Part shown: piece by piece, positions 35,626 to 43,578 of the stretch
How positions within the stretch are numbered: the stretch's first letter is position 1
How the letters are laid out: each line of letters starts with the position of its first letter
Assembly: GCA_019694755.1 (NCBI GenBank)
Contig: JAIBBI010000007.1
Span: 1 to 64,000, forward strand
DNA from: Gemmataceae bacterium
Lineage (GTDB): Bacteria; Planctomycetota; Planctomycetia; Gemmatales; Gemmataceae
Direction: 5' to 3'
Length of the DNA stretch: 64,000 bases
The notes under the pieces: generated by a model
Told to the model about the DNA's origin: nothing
The model's input: only the letters and a program-made list of their open reading frames with translations
Databases searched by the model: none
Translations under genes and position numbers: made by a program

Positions 35626-36999
35626 TTACTTGGCTTTCGGCTCCAGCCGGAAAAACACGACGAACACCAGCATGGAGGCCAGCACGCCGACGCTCGGGAT
35701 GAGCCAGAATGTCTGCCAGTCCATCACTCCGTTATTTTTTTTTGTTAACCAGTCAGCAAGTTGCCCGGAGATCATGTTGCCAAGCCACATGCCCAAGCCG
35801 TAGGTCAGGAACGTGAAGAGCGCCTGCGCACTGCCGCGGATGTCGGCCGGCGACTCGTTGTCGACGTGAATGAACGCGGCGGCAAAGAAGAAATCGTAGC
35901 AGATCCCGTGCAGGGCCAGCGGCAGTACGACGCTCCAATCGATCTGATTGCCGAGGTCGAATGGCAGTGTGAACGGCAATGTCGAGGGGTTGGGGTGGGT
36001 AAACGCAAACCACGCGTAGCGCGTGCCCCAGGCCAGCATTCCGAAGACGAGCACGCCCTTCATGCCCATCCACCGGAGGAAAAGCGGCAGGAACGGGAGC
36101 AGGAGCATCTCTGACCATTGGCCGATCGTCATCGTCGAAGCCACGTCCTTCACGCCCATTTCCTTTTCCAGCCAGATTCCGGTGAAGCCGTAATAGAAGG
36201 CGAGCACGATGGTGATGACGAACGAGACTCCAAAGAACACCGCAAAAGACGGAGTCTTCAGGAGCGAGACAGCTTTGAGGAACGGGATCGCGTCACCGGC
36301 CTGCCCCTTCGGCGGCGTGTGAGGCAACGCGAGGCTCAGAATACCCAGAATGGCCGAGAAGGCCGCCGCGAGCAGAATCGGCAGGTTGGTCAGCTTCGGA
36401 TCGCGAGCCAGATCGAGGGGCACGTTGAACGCCTTGGCCAACGGTTCGGCGAACTGCGGGAGAATCTTGCCGACGATCATCCCCGCGGCGATCCAGCCGA
36501 TCGTCCCGAAGACGCGGATACCGGGGAAGTCACGCTGCCCGTCCGGAATGTGCGTAAAAGCGATCGAGTTGGAGAGCGCGAGCGTCGGCGAGTAGACGAG
36601 AGCGTAAATGAGTGCAGCCAGATAAAAGCCGCGGGCGGCCGTTTCGGTCACTTCCGGGGTCACGCTTCCTGCCCCGGCCAGGTGTGCGGGAGATATCTGA
36701 GCCATCCAGTACAGGATGCCCGCTCCAGCGAGATGGAGGATCGCCATGAGCCATTGGCTTGGGAAGAAGCGGTCCGCAATCTGCCCGACGATCAGCGGCG
36801 CGAAGATCGTGCCAAGTGCCATGGTCCCGTAGATGCTCCCGATCCAGCCCTTGCTGAAGCCGATCTGCCCCAGATAGTTGCCAAGGACCGTGAACCATGC
36901 CCCCCAGATCGCAAACTGGAGGAACATCATCACGGACAGGTTGAGCCGGAGGCCAAAGCCGAGCGGCAGTGCGGCAGACGGGGACGCATTACTGGACAC
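35626..36999 (-). CDS. MFS transporter, nucleoside/H+ symporter-like
   Basis: A 457-residue membrane protein with about twelve hydrophobic helices. The order and sequence style (MMFLQFAIWGAWFTVLGNYL, GFSKGWIGSIYGTMALGTIFAPLIVGQIADRFF) match the nucleoside:H+ symporter branch of the major facilitator superfamily. It would import nucleosides or a related solute. The start is GTG at 36999 with GAGGAA upstream. An A9 tract in the coding strand (35735-35743) encodes part of a KKN run in the last cytoplasmic loop. Confidence 0.87.
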   Translation of the reverse strand: MSSNASPSAALPLGFGLRLNLSVMMFLQFAIWGAWFTVLGNYLGQIGFSKGWIGSIYGTMALGTIFAPLIVGQIADRFFPSQWLMAILHLAGAGILYWMAQISPAHLAGAGSVTPEVTETAARGFYLAALIYALVYSPTLALSNSIAFTHIPDGQRDFPGIRVFGTIGWIAAGMIVGKILPQFAEPLAKAFNVPLDLARDPKLTNLPILLAAAFSAILGILSLALPHTPPKGQAGDAIPFLKAVSLLKTPSFAVFFGVSFVITIVLAFYYGFTGIWLEKEMGVKDVASTMTIGQWSEMLLLPFLPLFLRWMGMKGVLVFGMLAWGTRYAWFAFTHPNPSTLPFTLPFDLGNQIDWSVVLPLALHGICYDFFFAAAFIHVDNESPADIRGSAQALFTFLTYGLGMWLGNMISGQLADWLTKKNNGVMDWQTFWLIPSVGVLASMLVFVVFFRLEPKAK

Positions 37000-37171
37000 G
37001 GGAATTCCTCGCCCGGGGTTGCGAACAGGGTTCGAGAGATTGTAAGTGCCGTGATTCCTCCTGCAAGGCGGGCCGGACCGAAGGAAATGCTCCGCGCGCA
37101 GGAATTGACCTGGTCCCCACCTTCAGGCCGGCCGGCGAAGCCTGTAGAATGTCCATAACAGGGAGGAAGCC

Positions 37172-37621
37172 ATGTTTCGCACTGCTACGCTCATCTGGCT
37201 CGCGCTCGTGTTCTCCGCTGGCGCACAGCCGAAGACCACGGAGACGGTCGTCAAGGTGTCGGCCAAAGCGGAGAAACCTTCCGCCGACGGCACCCAAACC
37301 GTCGTCTTCACCGTCAGGATCGACAACGCTTATCACCTTTACGCCAACCCGGTCAAAAACCCCGACCTGGACGCCGCCCAGACCAAACTAACAGTTACCG
37401 GTGCGGAACTGGTCAAGGTCGAGTACCCGCCGGGGAAACTGATCGTCGACAAGATCGTCGGCGACTACGCCGTCTACGAGGGCGAGATCAAGATCACGGC
37501 CCGTGTGCGAAAAAAGGTCGGCGCGACCGGCCCCGTCGAATCTACCATCAAGTGCCAGGCCTGTTCGGAAAAGGCGTGCCTTCCCATTGGAAACATCAAG
37601 ACTCGAATCGAGCTCCCCTGA
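37172..37621 (+). CDS. secreted DsbD N-terminal-domain-like thiol protein
   Basis: This 149-residue protein has a short signal peptide (FRTATLIWLALVFSAGAQ) and one domain resembling the N-terminal periplasmic domain of DsbD. The YHLYANPV segment is followed by KCQACSEKACLPI, with C128, C131 and C136. In DsbD the cysteines equivalent to 131 and 136 carry reducing power to periplasmic partners. The membrane and thioredoxin domains of DsbD are absent. GGGAGGAA precedes the ATG. It lies 13 bases upstream of the selenoprotein gene and may share its transcript. Confidence 0.82.
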   Translation: MFRTATLIWLALVFSAGAQPKTTETVVKVSAKAEKPSADGTQTVVFTVRIDNAYHLYANPVKNPDLDAAQTKLTVTGAELVKVEYPPGKLIVDKIVGDYAVYEGEIKITARVRKKVGATGPVESTIKCQACSEKACLPIGNIKTRIELP

Positions 37622-37634
37622 TACAGGAACAACC

Positions 37635-37871
37635 ATGGAATTGACTCTGACATACTGCTCCCTCTGAAACTATGAACCGCAAGCCGTCAGTTTGACGGCC
37701 AAGCTGCTGACCACGCTCAAGCAGAAAATCACCTCAATGCGCCTGATCCCGTCCGCGGGTGGCTGCTTCGAGGTAACGGCCAATGGCGAATTGATCTACT
37801 CGAAGCTTGCAACCCACAAGTTTCCGGACGAGGACGTGATTCTCGCGGAAATCCGTCGTCGACTCCGCTGA
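37635..37871 (+). CDS. SelW-like (Rdx family) selenoprotein with in-frame UGA for selenocysteine
   Basis: Reading from the ATG at 37635 (AGGA six bases upstream) through the TGA at 37665-37667 gives a 78-residue protein that ends at TGA 37869-37871. With the internal TGA read as selenocysteine, residues 8-11 are C-S-L-U, the CxxU redox motif of the SelW/Rdx family, in the context LTYCSLUNYEP. The rest also matches the family: a helix after the motif, then SAGGCFEV, GELIYSK and HKFPDEDVILAEI. A hairpin starts 15 bases after the UGA. selD follows 16 bases downstream. The protein is probably a cytosolic thioredoxin-fold redox protein. The UGA makes the gene look like two fragments; the downstream match to the family argues against a pseudogene. 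Confidence 0.9.
37683..37699 (+). promoter_or_regulatory. bacterial SECIS-type hairpin inside the SelW-like gene
   Basis: GCCGTCA (37683-37689) and TGACGGC (37693-37699) form a perfect 7-bp stem with the loop GTT. The loop begins 22 bases after the UGA, and its first base is G. Bacterial SECIS elements lie in the coding region just after the UGA and present a G in the apical loop to SelB. SelB itself is not encoded in this window. Confidence 0.78.
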
Positions 37872-37887
37872 CTGACCGAGGACTCCG

Positions 37888-38901
37888 GTGAACGAGAAGA
37901 AACGACTGACGGACTTCGCGTCGTGTGCCGGCTGCGCCGCCAAGGTTGCGGCCGGTGGCATCTCCGCCATCCTCAAGCACCTCCCTGTCAGCGACGATCC
38001 GAACCTGCTCGTCGGCACTGCGACCCACGACGACGCGGGCATCTACATGATCTCGCCCGACCTCGCAATGGTGCAGACGGTCGACTTTTTCCCCCCGACG
38101 GTCGACGACCCGTTCGTGTACGGGCAGGTCGCGGCGGCCAACGCGCTGTCCGACGTGTACGCTATGGGCGGCACACCCAAGACCGCCCTTAACCTGTTCG
38201 CATTTCCCGAAAAGGAAGCGGATCCGGATTGGCTTGGGGCCATCCTGGACGGCGGGGCCGATCGCATGCGGGCGGCCCGGTGCATCGTCTTGGGCGGCCA
38301 CAGTGTCCGCGACGCGGAAATCAAGTTCGGGTATGCCGTCACCGGGTTCGTCCATCCCGAGCGGTTCCTCACCAACGCGGGGGCCAAGCCCGGCGACTTG
38401 CTGGTACTGACCAAACCGCTGGGCACCGGATTCGTAACCACTGCTGCCAAGAAGTTGCAATGCCCCGCTGAGACGCTTGCAGCTGCCTGCGCCTCTATGG
38501 TCGCCCTCAATGAGGAGACGAGCCGGCAGGCTCTCGAAGCCGGCGCCCATGCCATGACCGACGTGACTGGATTCGGTTTGGCAGGTCACGGCCTCGAAAT
38601 GGCCGACGGTTCGGGCGTGACGTTGCGACTCCGACTGGCATCCCTGCCGGCTTTCCCGGGGGTCGAAGACCTCATCCGCAACAAGTTTCAAACCCGGGCC
38701 AGCACATCGAACCGCGCATATGTGAACGACAGTCTGCGATTCGAATCGGACCCGGATCCCATAAGGGCTGAACTGCTTTTCGACGCCCAGACGTCCGGTG
38801 GATTGCTGATCGCCGTCCCGGCCGGGCGCGAGCGACAGATCGACGGCGTGGTCATAGGCGATGTGCTTCCGAAAGGCGATGTGAGCCTTCTCATCACTTG
38901 A
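37888..38901 (+). CDS. selD: selenide, water dikinase
   Basis: SelD makes selenophosphate from selenide and ATP, the selenium donor for selenocysteine. The 337-residue protein has an N-terminal SCAGCAAK segment. C16 aligns with the catalytic Cys/Sec of SelD and K19 with the essential lysine, while the second cysteine of the usual CGC is Ala. The later segments VQTVDFFPPTVDDPF, ANALSDVYAMGG, VLGGHSVRD and MTDVTGFGLAGHG are typical. The start is GTG at 37888 with GAGGA upstream. It directly follows the SelW-like selenoprotein gene, which supports active selenium use. Confidence 0.95.
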   Translation: MNEKKRLTDFASCAGCAAKVAAGGISAILKHLPVSDDPNLLVGTATHDDAGIYMISPDLAMVQTVDFFPPTVDDPFVYGQVAAANALSDVYAMGGTPKTALNLFAFPEKEADPDWLGAILDGGADRMRAARCIVLGGHSVRDAEIKFGYAVTGFVHPERFLTNAGAKPGDLLVLTKPLGTGFVTTAAKKLQCPAETLAAACASMVALNEETSRQALEAGAHAMTDVTGFGLAGHGLEMADGSGVTLRLRLASLPAFPGVEDLIRNKFQTRASTSNRAYVNDSLRFESDPDPIRAELLFDAQTSGGLLIAVPAGRERQIDGVVIGDVLPKGDVSLLIT

Positions 38902-38994
38902 CGGCTGGGCCGAGGGCGTTAGTCTGGTTGAGTCTGCCGGCACCGGGCCGGAGTGCGGGTTTTGCACGCGAATTGTCGCCTCAGGGATTCTTCG

Positions 38995-40296
38995 ATGGGT
39001 GCCACGTGCGTCGTCGGTCTGCAGTGGGGCGACGAAGCCAAGGGCAAGATCGTGGATTGCCTGGCCGACCGGTTCGATGTCGTGGTCCGGTACAACGGCG
39101 GCGCGAATGCCGGTCACACGGTCGTCTGGGGGGACAGAACTTTCAAGCTCTCGCTGCTGCCGACGGGAGTGCTCAAGCCGCATCTGAAATCCGTCATTGC
39201 CAACGGCGTCGTCGTTTATCCACCAAAGTTCCTGCAGGAGATTCAGCAGATCCGCGACGCGGGCATTGCCATTGGCCCCAACCTGCTGGTCAGCGATCAC
39301 GCCCACGTCATCTTCCCCTATCACATGGAGGAAGAGAGGCTTAGCGAACAGGGAGATACGTCGCCGATCGGCACGACGGGGCGTGGAATCGGCCCTTGTT
39401 ATCAGGACAAGGTCGGTCGGGTTTGTGCTGTCCGCGTGGGCGACCTATTGAAGCCTGAAAAGCTGGCCGAGCGCCTTCGGTACATCGTCCCTCGAAAGAA
39501 CCGGATTTTGGCCGCCCTGCACCATGGCAATGGCGAACCGGCCAAACAGTTCGACGCCGATTTACTTGCTCACGAGTACATTGCGTTCGGCGAACAACTT
39601 CGACCATTCGTGACGGATACGGTCCACTTCCTGCACCAATCGCTTTCCGGCGGAAAGAACATCCTGTTTGAAGCCGCGCAGGGTTCGCTGCTCGATGTGG
39701 ATCATGGGACATACCCCTACGTCACCAGTAGCAATAGTTCCCCAGCGGGCATTTGGACGGGGTCCGGGATGCCGGCCCGTCGATTGGATCGCGTCATCGG
39801 AGTTATTAAGGCTTACACGACTCGTGTCGGCCGCGGCCCTTTCCCGACGGAACTCGATGACGGTCCGGAGGGAATCGGCGAGCGAATCCGCCAGATCGGC
39901 CGCGAGTTCGGCACGGTGACCGGCCGGCCCCGCCGCGTCGGCTGGTTTGACGCCGTTGCCGCACGTCACTCACGGACCCTCGCTGGTGCGGACGAACTGG
40001 CCCTCATGCTGCTCGATGTACTGAGCGGGCAGAAAGAACTGAAGATCGCGACCGGCTACCGCGGGCCGGACGGAAAAGTCTGGGAGCACTTTCCGAGCGA
40101 CCCCGACCTGCTGGCAAAGTGCGACCCCATCTACGAATCCCTCCCGGGCTGGCGCGACGACATCACCGGCGCGCGGAGCCGGTCGGAGTTGCCCACAGCC
40201 GCGCAAGACTATGTAACGCGAATCGAACAACTTCTGGGGACGCCGGTCAAAACCATCTCCGTGGGTCCCGACCGCGCACAGACAATGATGGCATGA
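38995..40296 (+). CDS. purA: adenylosuccinate synthetase
   Basis: PurA joins IMP and aspartate with GTP in AMP synthesis. From the ATG at 38995 (AGGGA upstream) the enzyme has 433 residues, with the P-loop WGDEAKGK at 11-18, NGGANAGHT, the ISRGIGP-equivalent TTGRGIGPCYQDK, and GPFPTEL near the C-terminal half. The P-loop Gly that reads GDEGKGK in well-studied enzymes is Ala here. Upstream in-frame codons to 38953 lack family sequence. Its stop overlaps the start of uppS. Confidence 0.95.
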   Translation: MGATCVVGLQWGDEAKGKIVDCLADRFDVVVRYNGGANAGHTVVWGDRTFKLSLLPTGVLKPHLKSVIANGVVVYPPKFLQEIQQIRDAGIAIGPNLLVSDHAHVIFPYHMEEERLSEQGDTSPIGTTGRGIGPCYQDKVGRVCAVRVGDLLKPEKLAERLRYIVPRKNRILAALHHGNGEPAKQFDADLLAHEYIAFGEQLRPFVTDTVHFLHQSLSGGKNILFEAAQGSLLDVDHGTYPYVTSSNSSPAGIWTGSGMPARRLDRVIGVIKAYTTRVGRGPFPTELDDGPEGIGERIRQIGREFGTVTGRPRRVGWFDAVAARHSRTLAGADELALMLLDVLSGQKELKIATGYRGPDGKVWEHFPSDPDLLAKCDPIYESLPGWRDDITGARSRSELPTAAQDYVTRIEQLLGTPVKTISVGPDRAQTMMA

Positions 40297-41072
40297 CGAC
40301 GACACTGGAGCGAACACTTGATGCGGCTACCCTGGGCCGGCTGGCCGACGCGGGGCTGGAAGCATCGCGTCTACCCCGACACGTCGCCGTGATCATGGAC
40401 GGCAACGGCCGGTGGGCCAACGAACGCGGGCTGCCCCGACACGAAGGCCATCTCCGCGGCGTTCAGAGCGTCCGAACGACGGTCGAAGAATGCTGCCGGC
40501 TCGGCATAGAACAACTCACTTTGTACTGTCTGAGCTCCGAGAACTGGAAGCGCCCTCAGGCAGAACTCGACTTCCTCATGGCCCTGCTCCACCGGTATCT
40601 CCTCGACGAGCGGACGGAGATCCTCGAGCAGAACATCCGCTTTACGACGATAGGCCGGCGGACTGGTCTGCCTCCGGAGGTCTTGCACGAGATCGACGAG
40701 AATGCTCGCCTCAGCGCGGACAACACGGGCCTGACCCTCTGCCTGGCCATCAACTACGGAGCCCGCGGCGAAATCGTGGATGCCGTCCGGGCGATCGCCG
40801 AGCGCGTCCGCGAGGGCAGCCTCCAGCCCGAGGACATCGACGAACACATTATTGACGAGTCGTTGTACACGGCCGGGATGCCCGACCCCGACTTGCTGGT
40901 CCGCACGGCCGGGGAACTCCGCGTCAGCAACTATCTGCTCTGGCAGATCAGTTACGCAGAAATCTGGGTCACCGAACGCTGCTGGCCGGACTTCGACAAG
41001 GCCACCCTCCATCAAGCCCTGAAAGACTACGGCCGACGGGTCCGACGGTTCGGCGCGCTACCGGAAACCTGA
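40293..41072 (+). CDS. uppS: isoprenyl (undecaprenyl) diphosphate synthase
   Basis: This cis-prenyltransferase extends farnesyl diphosphate to the long polyprenyl carrier used for envelope glycans. The 259-residue protein has VAVIMDGNGRWA with catalytic D36, GHLRGVQSVR, YCLSSENWKRP, NYGARGEIVDA and the C-terminal DLLVRTAGELRVSNYLLWQISYAE. The ATG at 40293 overlaps the purA stop. cdsA follows five bases later, the usual uppS-cdsA pairing. Confidence 0.95.
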   Translation: MTTTLERTLDAATLGRLADAGLEASRLPRHVAVIMDGNGRWANERGLPRHEGHLRGVQSVRTTVEECCRLGIEQLTLYCLSSENWKRPQAELDFLMALLHRYLLDERTEILEQNIRFTTIGRRTGLPPEVLHEIDENARLSADNTGLTLCLAINYGARGEIVDAVRAIAERVREGSLQPEDIDEHIIDESLYTAGMPDPDLLVRTAGELRVSNYLLWQISYAEIWVTERCWPDFDKATLHQALKDYGRRVRRFGALPET

Positions 41073-41077
41073 CGCCC

Positions 41078-41935
41078 ATGGGCACACGTATTTTCTTCGG
41101 CGCGCTTCTGACTCTCATTACTGCGGGCGTGCTTTACGGCGACTCCGTCGTCGGGCCACCTTTCCCCTTCCTTCTCGCACTTGCCCTTTTGCTCTCGACG
41201 TTGGGCTCCCTCGAATTCCGGCGGATGACTCCCGAAGCCGCTCGGCCTCGCACGCCCGTCCTCGTCGCGGGGGTAGTTGCATTGCTACTGACGCAGTGGA
41301 CGGTCCGTCACTTCGGCGGAGACGTTGTCCGTGTGCTCGCGATGACACTTCTCGCGTTGATTACCGTTTGCGTAGTGGGCATCCTCGTCGAGATGTACCA
41401 TTTCTCGCCCGGAGGGGCCGCGACTGTGCGGGTGGCGTTTACTGCCCTCGGCATGATCTATCTCGGGGGACTTGCCTCGTTCTTCGTGAACTTTCGGGTA
41501 TTTCAGTCAGATATGACCACCGGTACCTGGTCGCTTGTCTTAGCCGTATTCGTGCCGAAGGGCTGCGACATCGGCGCATACTTCACGGGCAAAGCGATTG
41601 GAAGACACAAAATGAGCCCGGTCCTCAGCCCGAACAAGACCTGGGAAGGCTGCGTCGGCGGATTGACGACGGCTATGCTCGTGGCATTGACCGTGCACTG
41701 GTATCACCCGATCATTCCCGGCGACTGGCCCGGGGCTGGCCTGTTCGGCATTGTCATCGGGGGCATCGGCCTCTTGGGCGACCTGGCAGAATCGATGTTC
41801 AAGCGGGATGCCGGGGCCAAGGACGCGGCATCGCTGGTACCCAGTTTCGGCGGCGTCCTCGATATCGTCGACGCGATCCTCTTCGCGGCCCCGTTTGCGT
41901 TCGTCTGGCTTCATTTCGACCGCATTCGGCTATAA
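41078..41935 (+). CDS. cdsA: phosphatidate cytidylyltransferase
   Basis: CdsA makes CDP-diacylglycerol from phosphatidate and CTP at the membrane. The 285-residue protein has about seven hydrophobic segments and the signature GRHKMSPVLSPNKTWEG followed later by GDLAESMFKRDAGAKD and FGGVLDIVDAILFAAP. It follows uppS by five bases and precedes phoH by 29, so purA-uppS-cdsA-phoH may be one transcript. Confidence 0.95.
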   Translation: MGTRIFFGALLTLITAGVLYGDSVVGPPFPFLLALALLLSTLGSLEFRRMTPEAARPRTPVLVAGVVALLLTQWTVRHFGGDVVRVLAMTLLALITVCVVGILVEMYHFSPGGAATVRVAFTALGMIYLGGLASFFVNFRVFQSDMTTGTWSLVLAVFVPKGCDIGAYFTGKAIGRHKMSPVLSPNKTWEGCVGGLTTAMLVALTVHWYHPIIPGDWPGAGLFGIVIGGIGLLGDLAESMFKRDAGAKDAASLVPSFGGVLDIVDAILFAAPFAFVWLHFDRIRL

Positions 41936-41964
41936 TTCGTCAGAGTCTCCAGAGAAACCAGCCG

Positions 41965-42903
41965 TTGACGCACGACACCCGAACTATCCAACTCGACAGC
42001 AAAGACGAGGCACTCCTCCTCTATGGCCAGCGCGATGTCAACCTGCGAATGCTCCGCGACGCGTTCGGGGTCCGCGTCATCGCCCGCGGCGACACGCTGA
42101 CGGTCGAGGGGCCTGCCGAATCGGTAGACCTCACCGAGCGGGTCGTCACCCAACTCCGGAGCATATTGCGGTCGGCCGGCCAACTTCAGCCTGAGGAAGT
42201 CCGTTCTACTCTCGCAGTGATACAGGCGAACGGCTCTCAGCCGCCAACCCCGGTCGGGTCACGCGATCATTCTCGCGGATTTCGGCCGCGGACCGACGGT
42301 CAGGCTCGCTACGTCCGGGCCCTCCACGACAACGATATCACGCTGTGCATCGGCCCGGCCGGTACCGGAAAGACCTATCTGGCTACGGCGTTCGCCGTGA
42401 CGCAGTTGCGAGCGGGTAACGCCCGACGATTGGTACTCGTCCGGCCGGCCGTGGAGGCCGGCGAAAAGCTCGGCTACCTCCCCGGCGACCTTCAGGCCAA
42501 GATCAATCCATATCTTCGACCGCTTTTCGACGCCTTGAACGACCTGATGGAACCGGAACAGGTCAAGAAATACCTCGAAACCGACGTCATCGAGATCGCG
42601 CCACTCGCCTACATGCGCGGCCGGACGCTCAATCACGCCGTTGTCATCCTGGACGAGGGCCAGAACACGACAATCCCGCAGATGAAGATGTTTCTCACCC
42701 GATTGGGCCAGAACTCCAAAATGGTCGTGACGGGGGACGTGACGCAGAACGACCTGCCTGACAAGATGAAGTCAGGCCTCAACGACGCTATTCACCGGCT
42801 GAAGAACATCGAAAGAGTCGGATGCGTTTTCCTCGACGAGACGGACATCGTCCGCCACCCGCTCGTTCAGAAAATCGTCCGGGCATACGAGCCTAAGAAA
42901 TGA
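41965..42903 (+). CDS. phoH: PhoH-like ATPase
   Basis: The product has 312 residues if translation starts at the TTG at 41965, which gives the usual family length and N-terminal KH-like region (about 15-70). The PhoH ATPase domain follows, with Walker A GPAGTGKT at 130-137 and Walker B VVILDEGQN. The segments AYMRGRTLNHAV, FLTRLGQNSKMVVTGD and RHPLVQKIVRAYE are also typical. It belongs to the YbeZ-type group linked to RNA metabolism, although no ybeY is adjacent. The long upstream open frame over cdsA is a shadow. Confidence 0.9.
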   Translation: MTHDTRTIQLDSKDEALLLYGQRDVNLRMLRDAFGVRVIARGDTLTVEGPAESVDLTERVVTQLRSILRSAGQLQPEEVRSTLAVIQANGSQPPTPVGSRDHSRGFRPRTDGQARYVRALHDNDITLCIGPAGTGKTYLATAFAVTQLRAGNARRLVLVRPAVEAGEKLGYLPGDLQAKINPYLRPLFDALNDLMEPEQVKKYLETDVIEIAPLAYMRGRTLNHAVVILDEGQNTTIPQMKMFLTRLGQNSKMVVTGDVTQNDLPDKMKSGLNDAIHRLKNIERVGCVFLDETDIVRHPLVQKIVRAYEPKK

Positions 42904-42945
42904 GGTCGGCCCGGCATTCCGCCGGGCCGACGTTGGCAATCTCCA

Positions 42946-43425
42946 TCACTCCGGCACGATGACGGTGTCGATGACGTGAATGACGCCGTTCTTGCACGTG
43001 ACGTCGGCTTTCACAACTTTCGACTTGGAAACGTACACGCTGCCGTCCTTGACCTTGATGCCGAGTTTGACGCCGGACAGGGCAGCCGCTTCCTTGCCGT
43101 CGAGTTTGATGGCGTCCGCCGCCATCACCTTACCCTTGACCACGTGCGAGGTCAGGATTTTCTTCAGAAGTTCCTTGTCCTTGCCGACCTTTTCGAGCGT
43201 GGCCTTCGGCAGTTTGGCGAACGCATCGTCGGTGGGAGCGAACACGGTGAAGGGCCCCTCCCCCTTGAGCGCGTCGACCAGCCCGGCGTCGCCGAGCAGT
43301 TTAGCCAGGGTCTTGAAGCTGCCGTTCGCGACGGCGGTATCGACGATGTCCTTGTCTTTCTCGCCGGCCGCGACGGTCCAAGCGAGGCCCATTAGTGCCA
43401 CGAGGGCGATTCCCGCGATCCGCAT
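42946..43425 (-). CDS. secreted fasciclin-domain protein
   Basis: This 159-residue product has a signal peptide ([21 protein letters not shown]) and one FAS1 domain: [58 protein letters not shown] and [17 protein letters not shown]1 domains mediate adhesion or bind other surface components. The ATG at 43425 has AAGGAG eight bases upstream; an earlier in-frame start would put a polar extension before the signal. It diverges from the UvrC-like gene across 153 bases. Confidence 0.93.
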   Translation of the reverse strand: MRIAGIALVALMGLAWTVAAGEKDKDIVDTAVANGSFKTLAKLLGDAGLVDALKGEGPFTVFAPTDDAFAKLPKATLEKVGKDKELLKKILTSHVVKGKVMAADAIKLDGKEAAALSGVKLGIKVKDGSVYVSKSKVVKADVTCKNGVIHVIDTVIVPE

Positions 43426-43578
43426 ACTCACGACTCCTTGAATCGGTGTAGATTTTTTAGGCGATGCTGCATCTGTAGACGGGCCTGATTGGGATTCCAC
43501 TTTTTTTCACTTTCCCGCCGAAAGGAGACGGGATAAGGTAGCGGGACCCCGCGACTCGCTTCGGATGGAACCGCCGCG

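Noticed and set aside
36118-37158. A 346-residue rightward open frame opposite the MFS gene
   Set aside because: It is charged, low-complexity antisense sequence; the MFS gene has about twelve proper membrane helices.
37635-37667. Reading the SelW-like gene as a pseudogene with a premature stop
   Set aside because: The codon after Cys-x-x is exactly the Sec position, the rest of the family pattern is intact, a SECIS-type hairpin follows and selD is next.
41296-41964. Long N-terminal extension of phoH over cdsA
   Set aside because: It is Arg-rich shadow sequence of cdsA; the TTG at 41965 gives the normal PhoH length.
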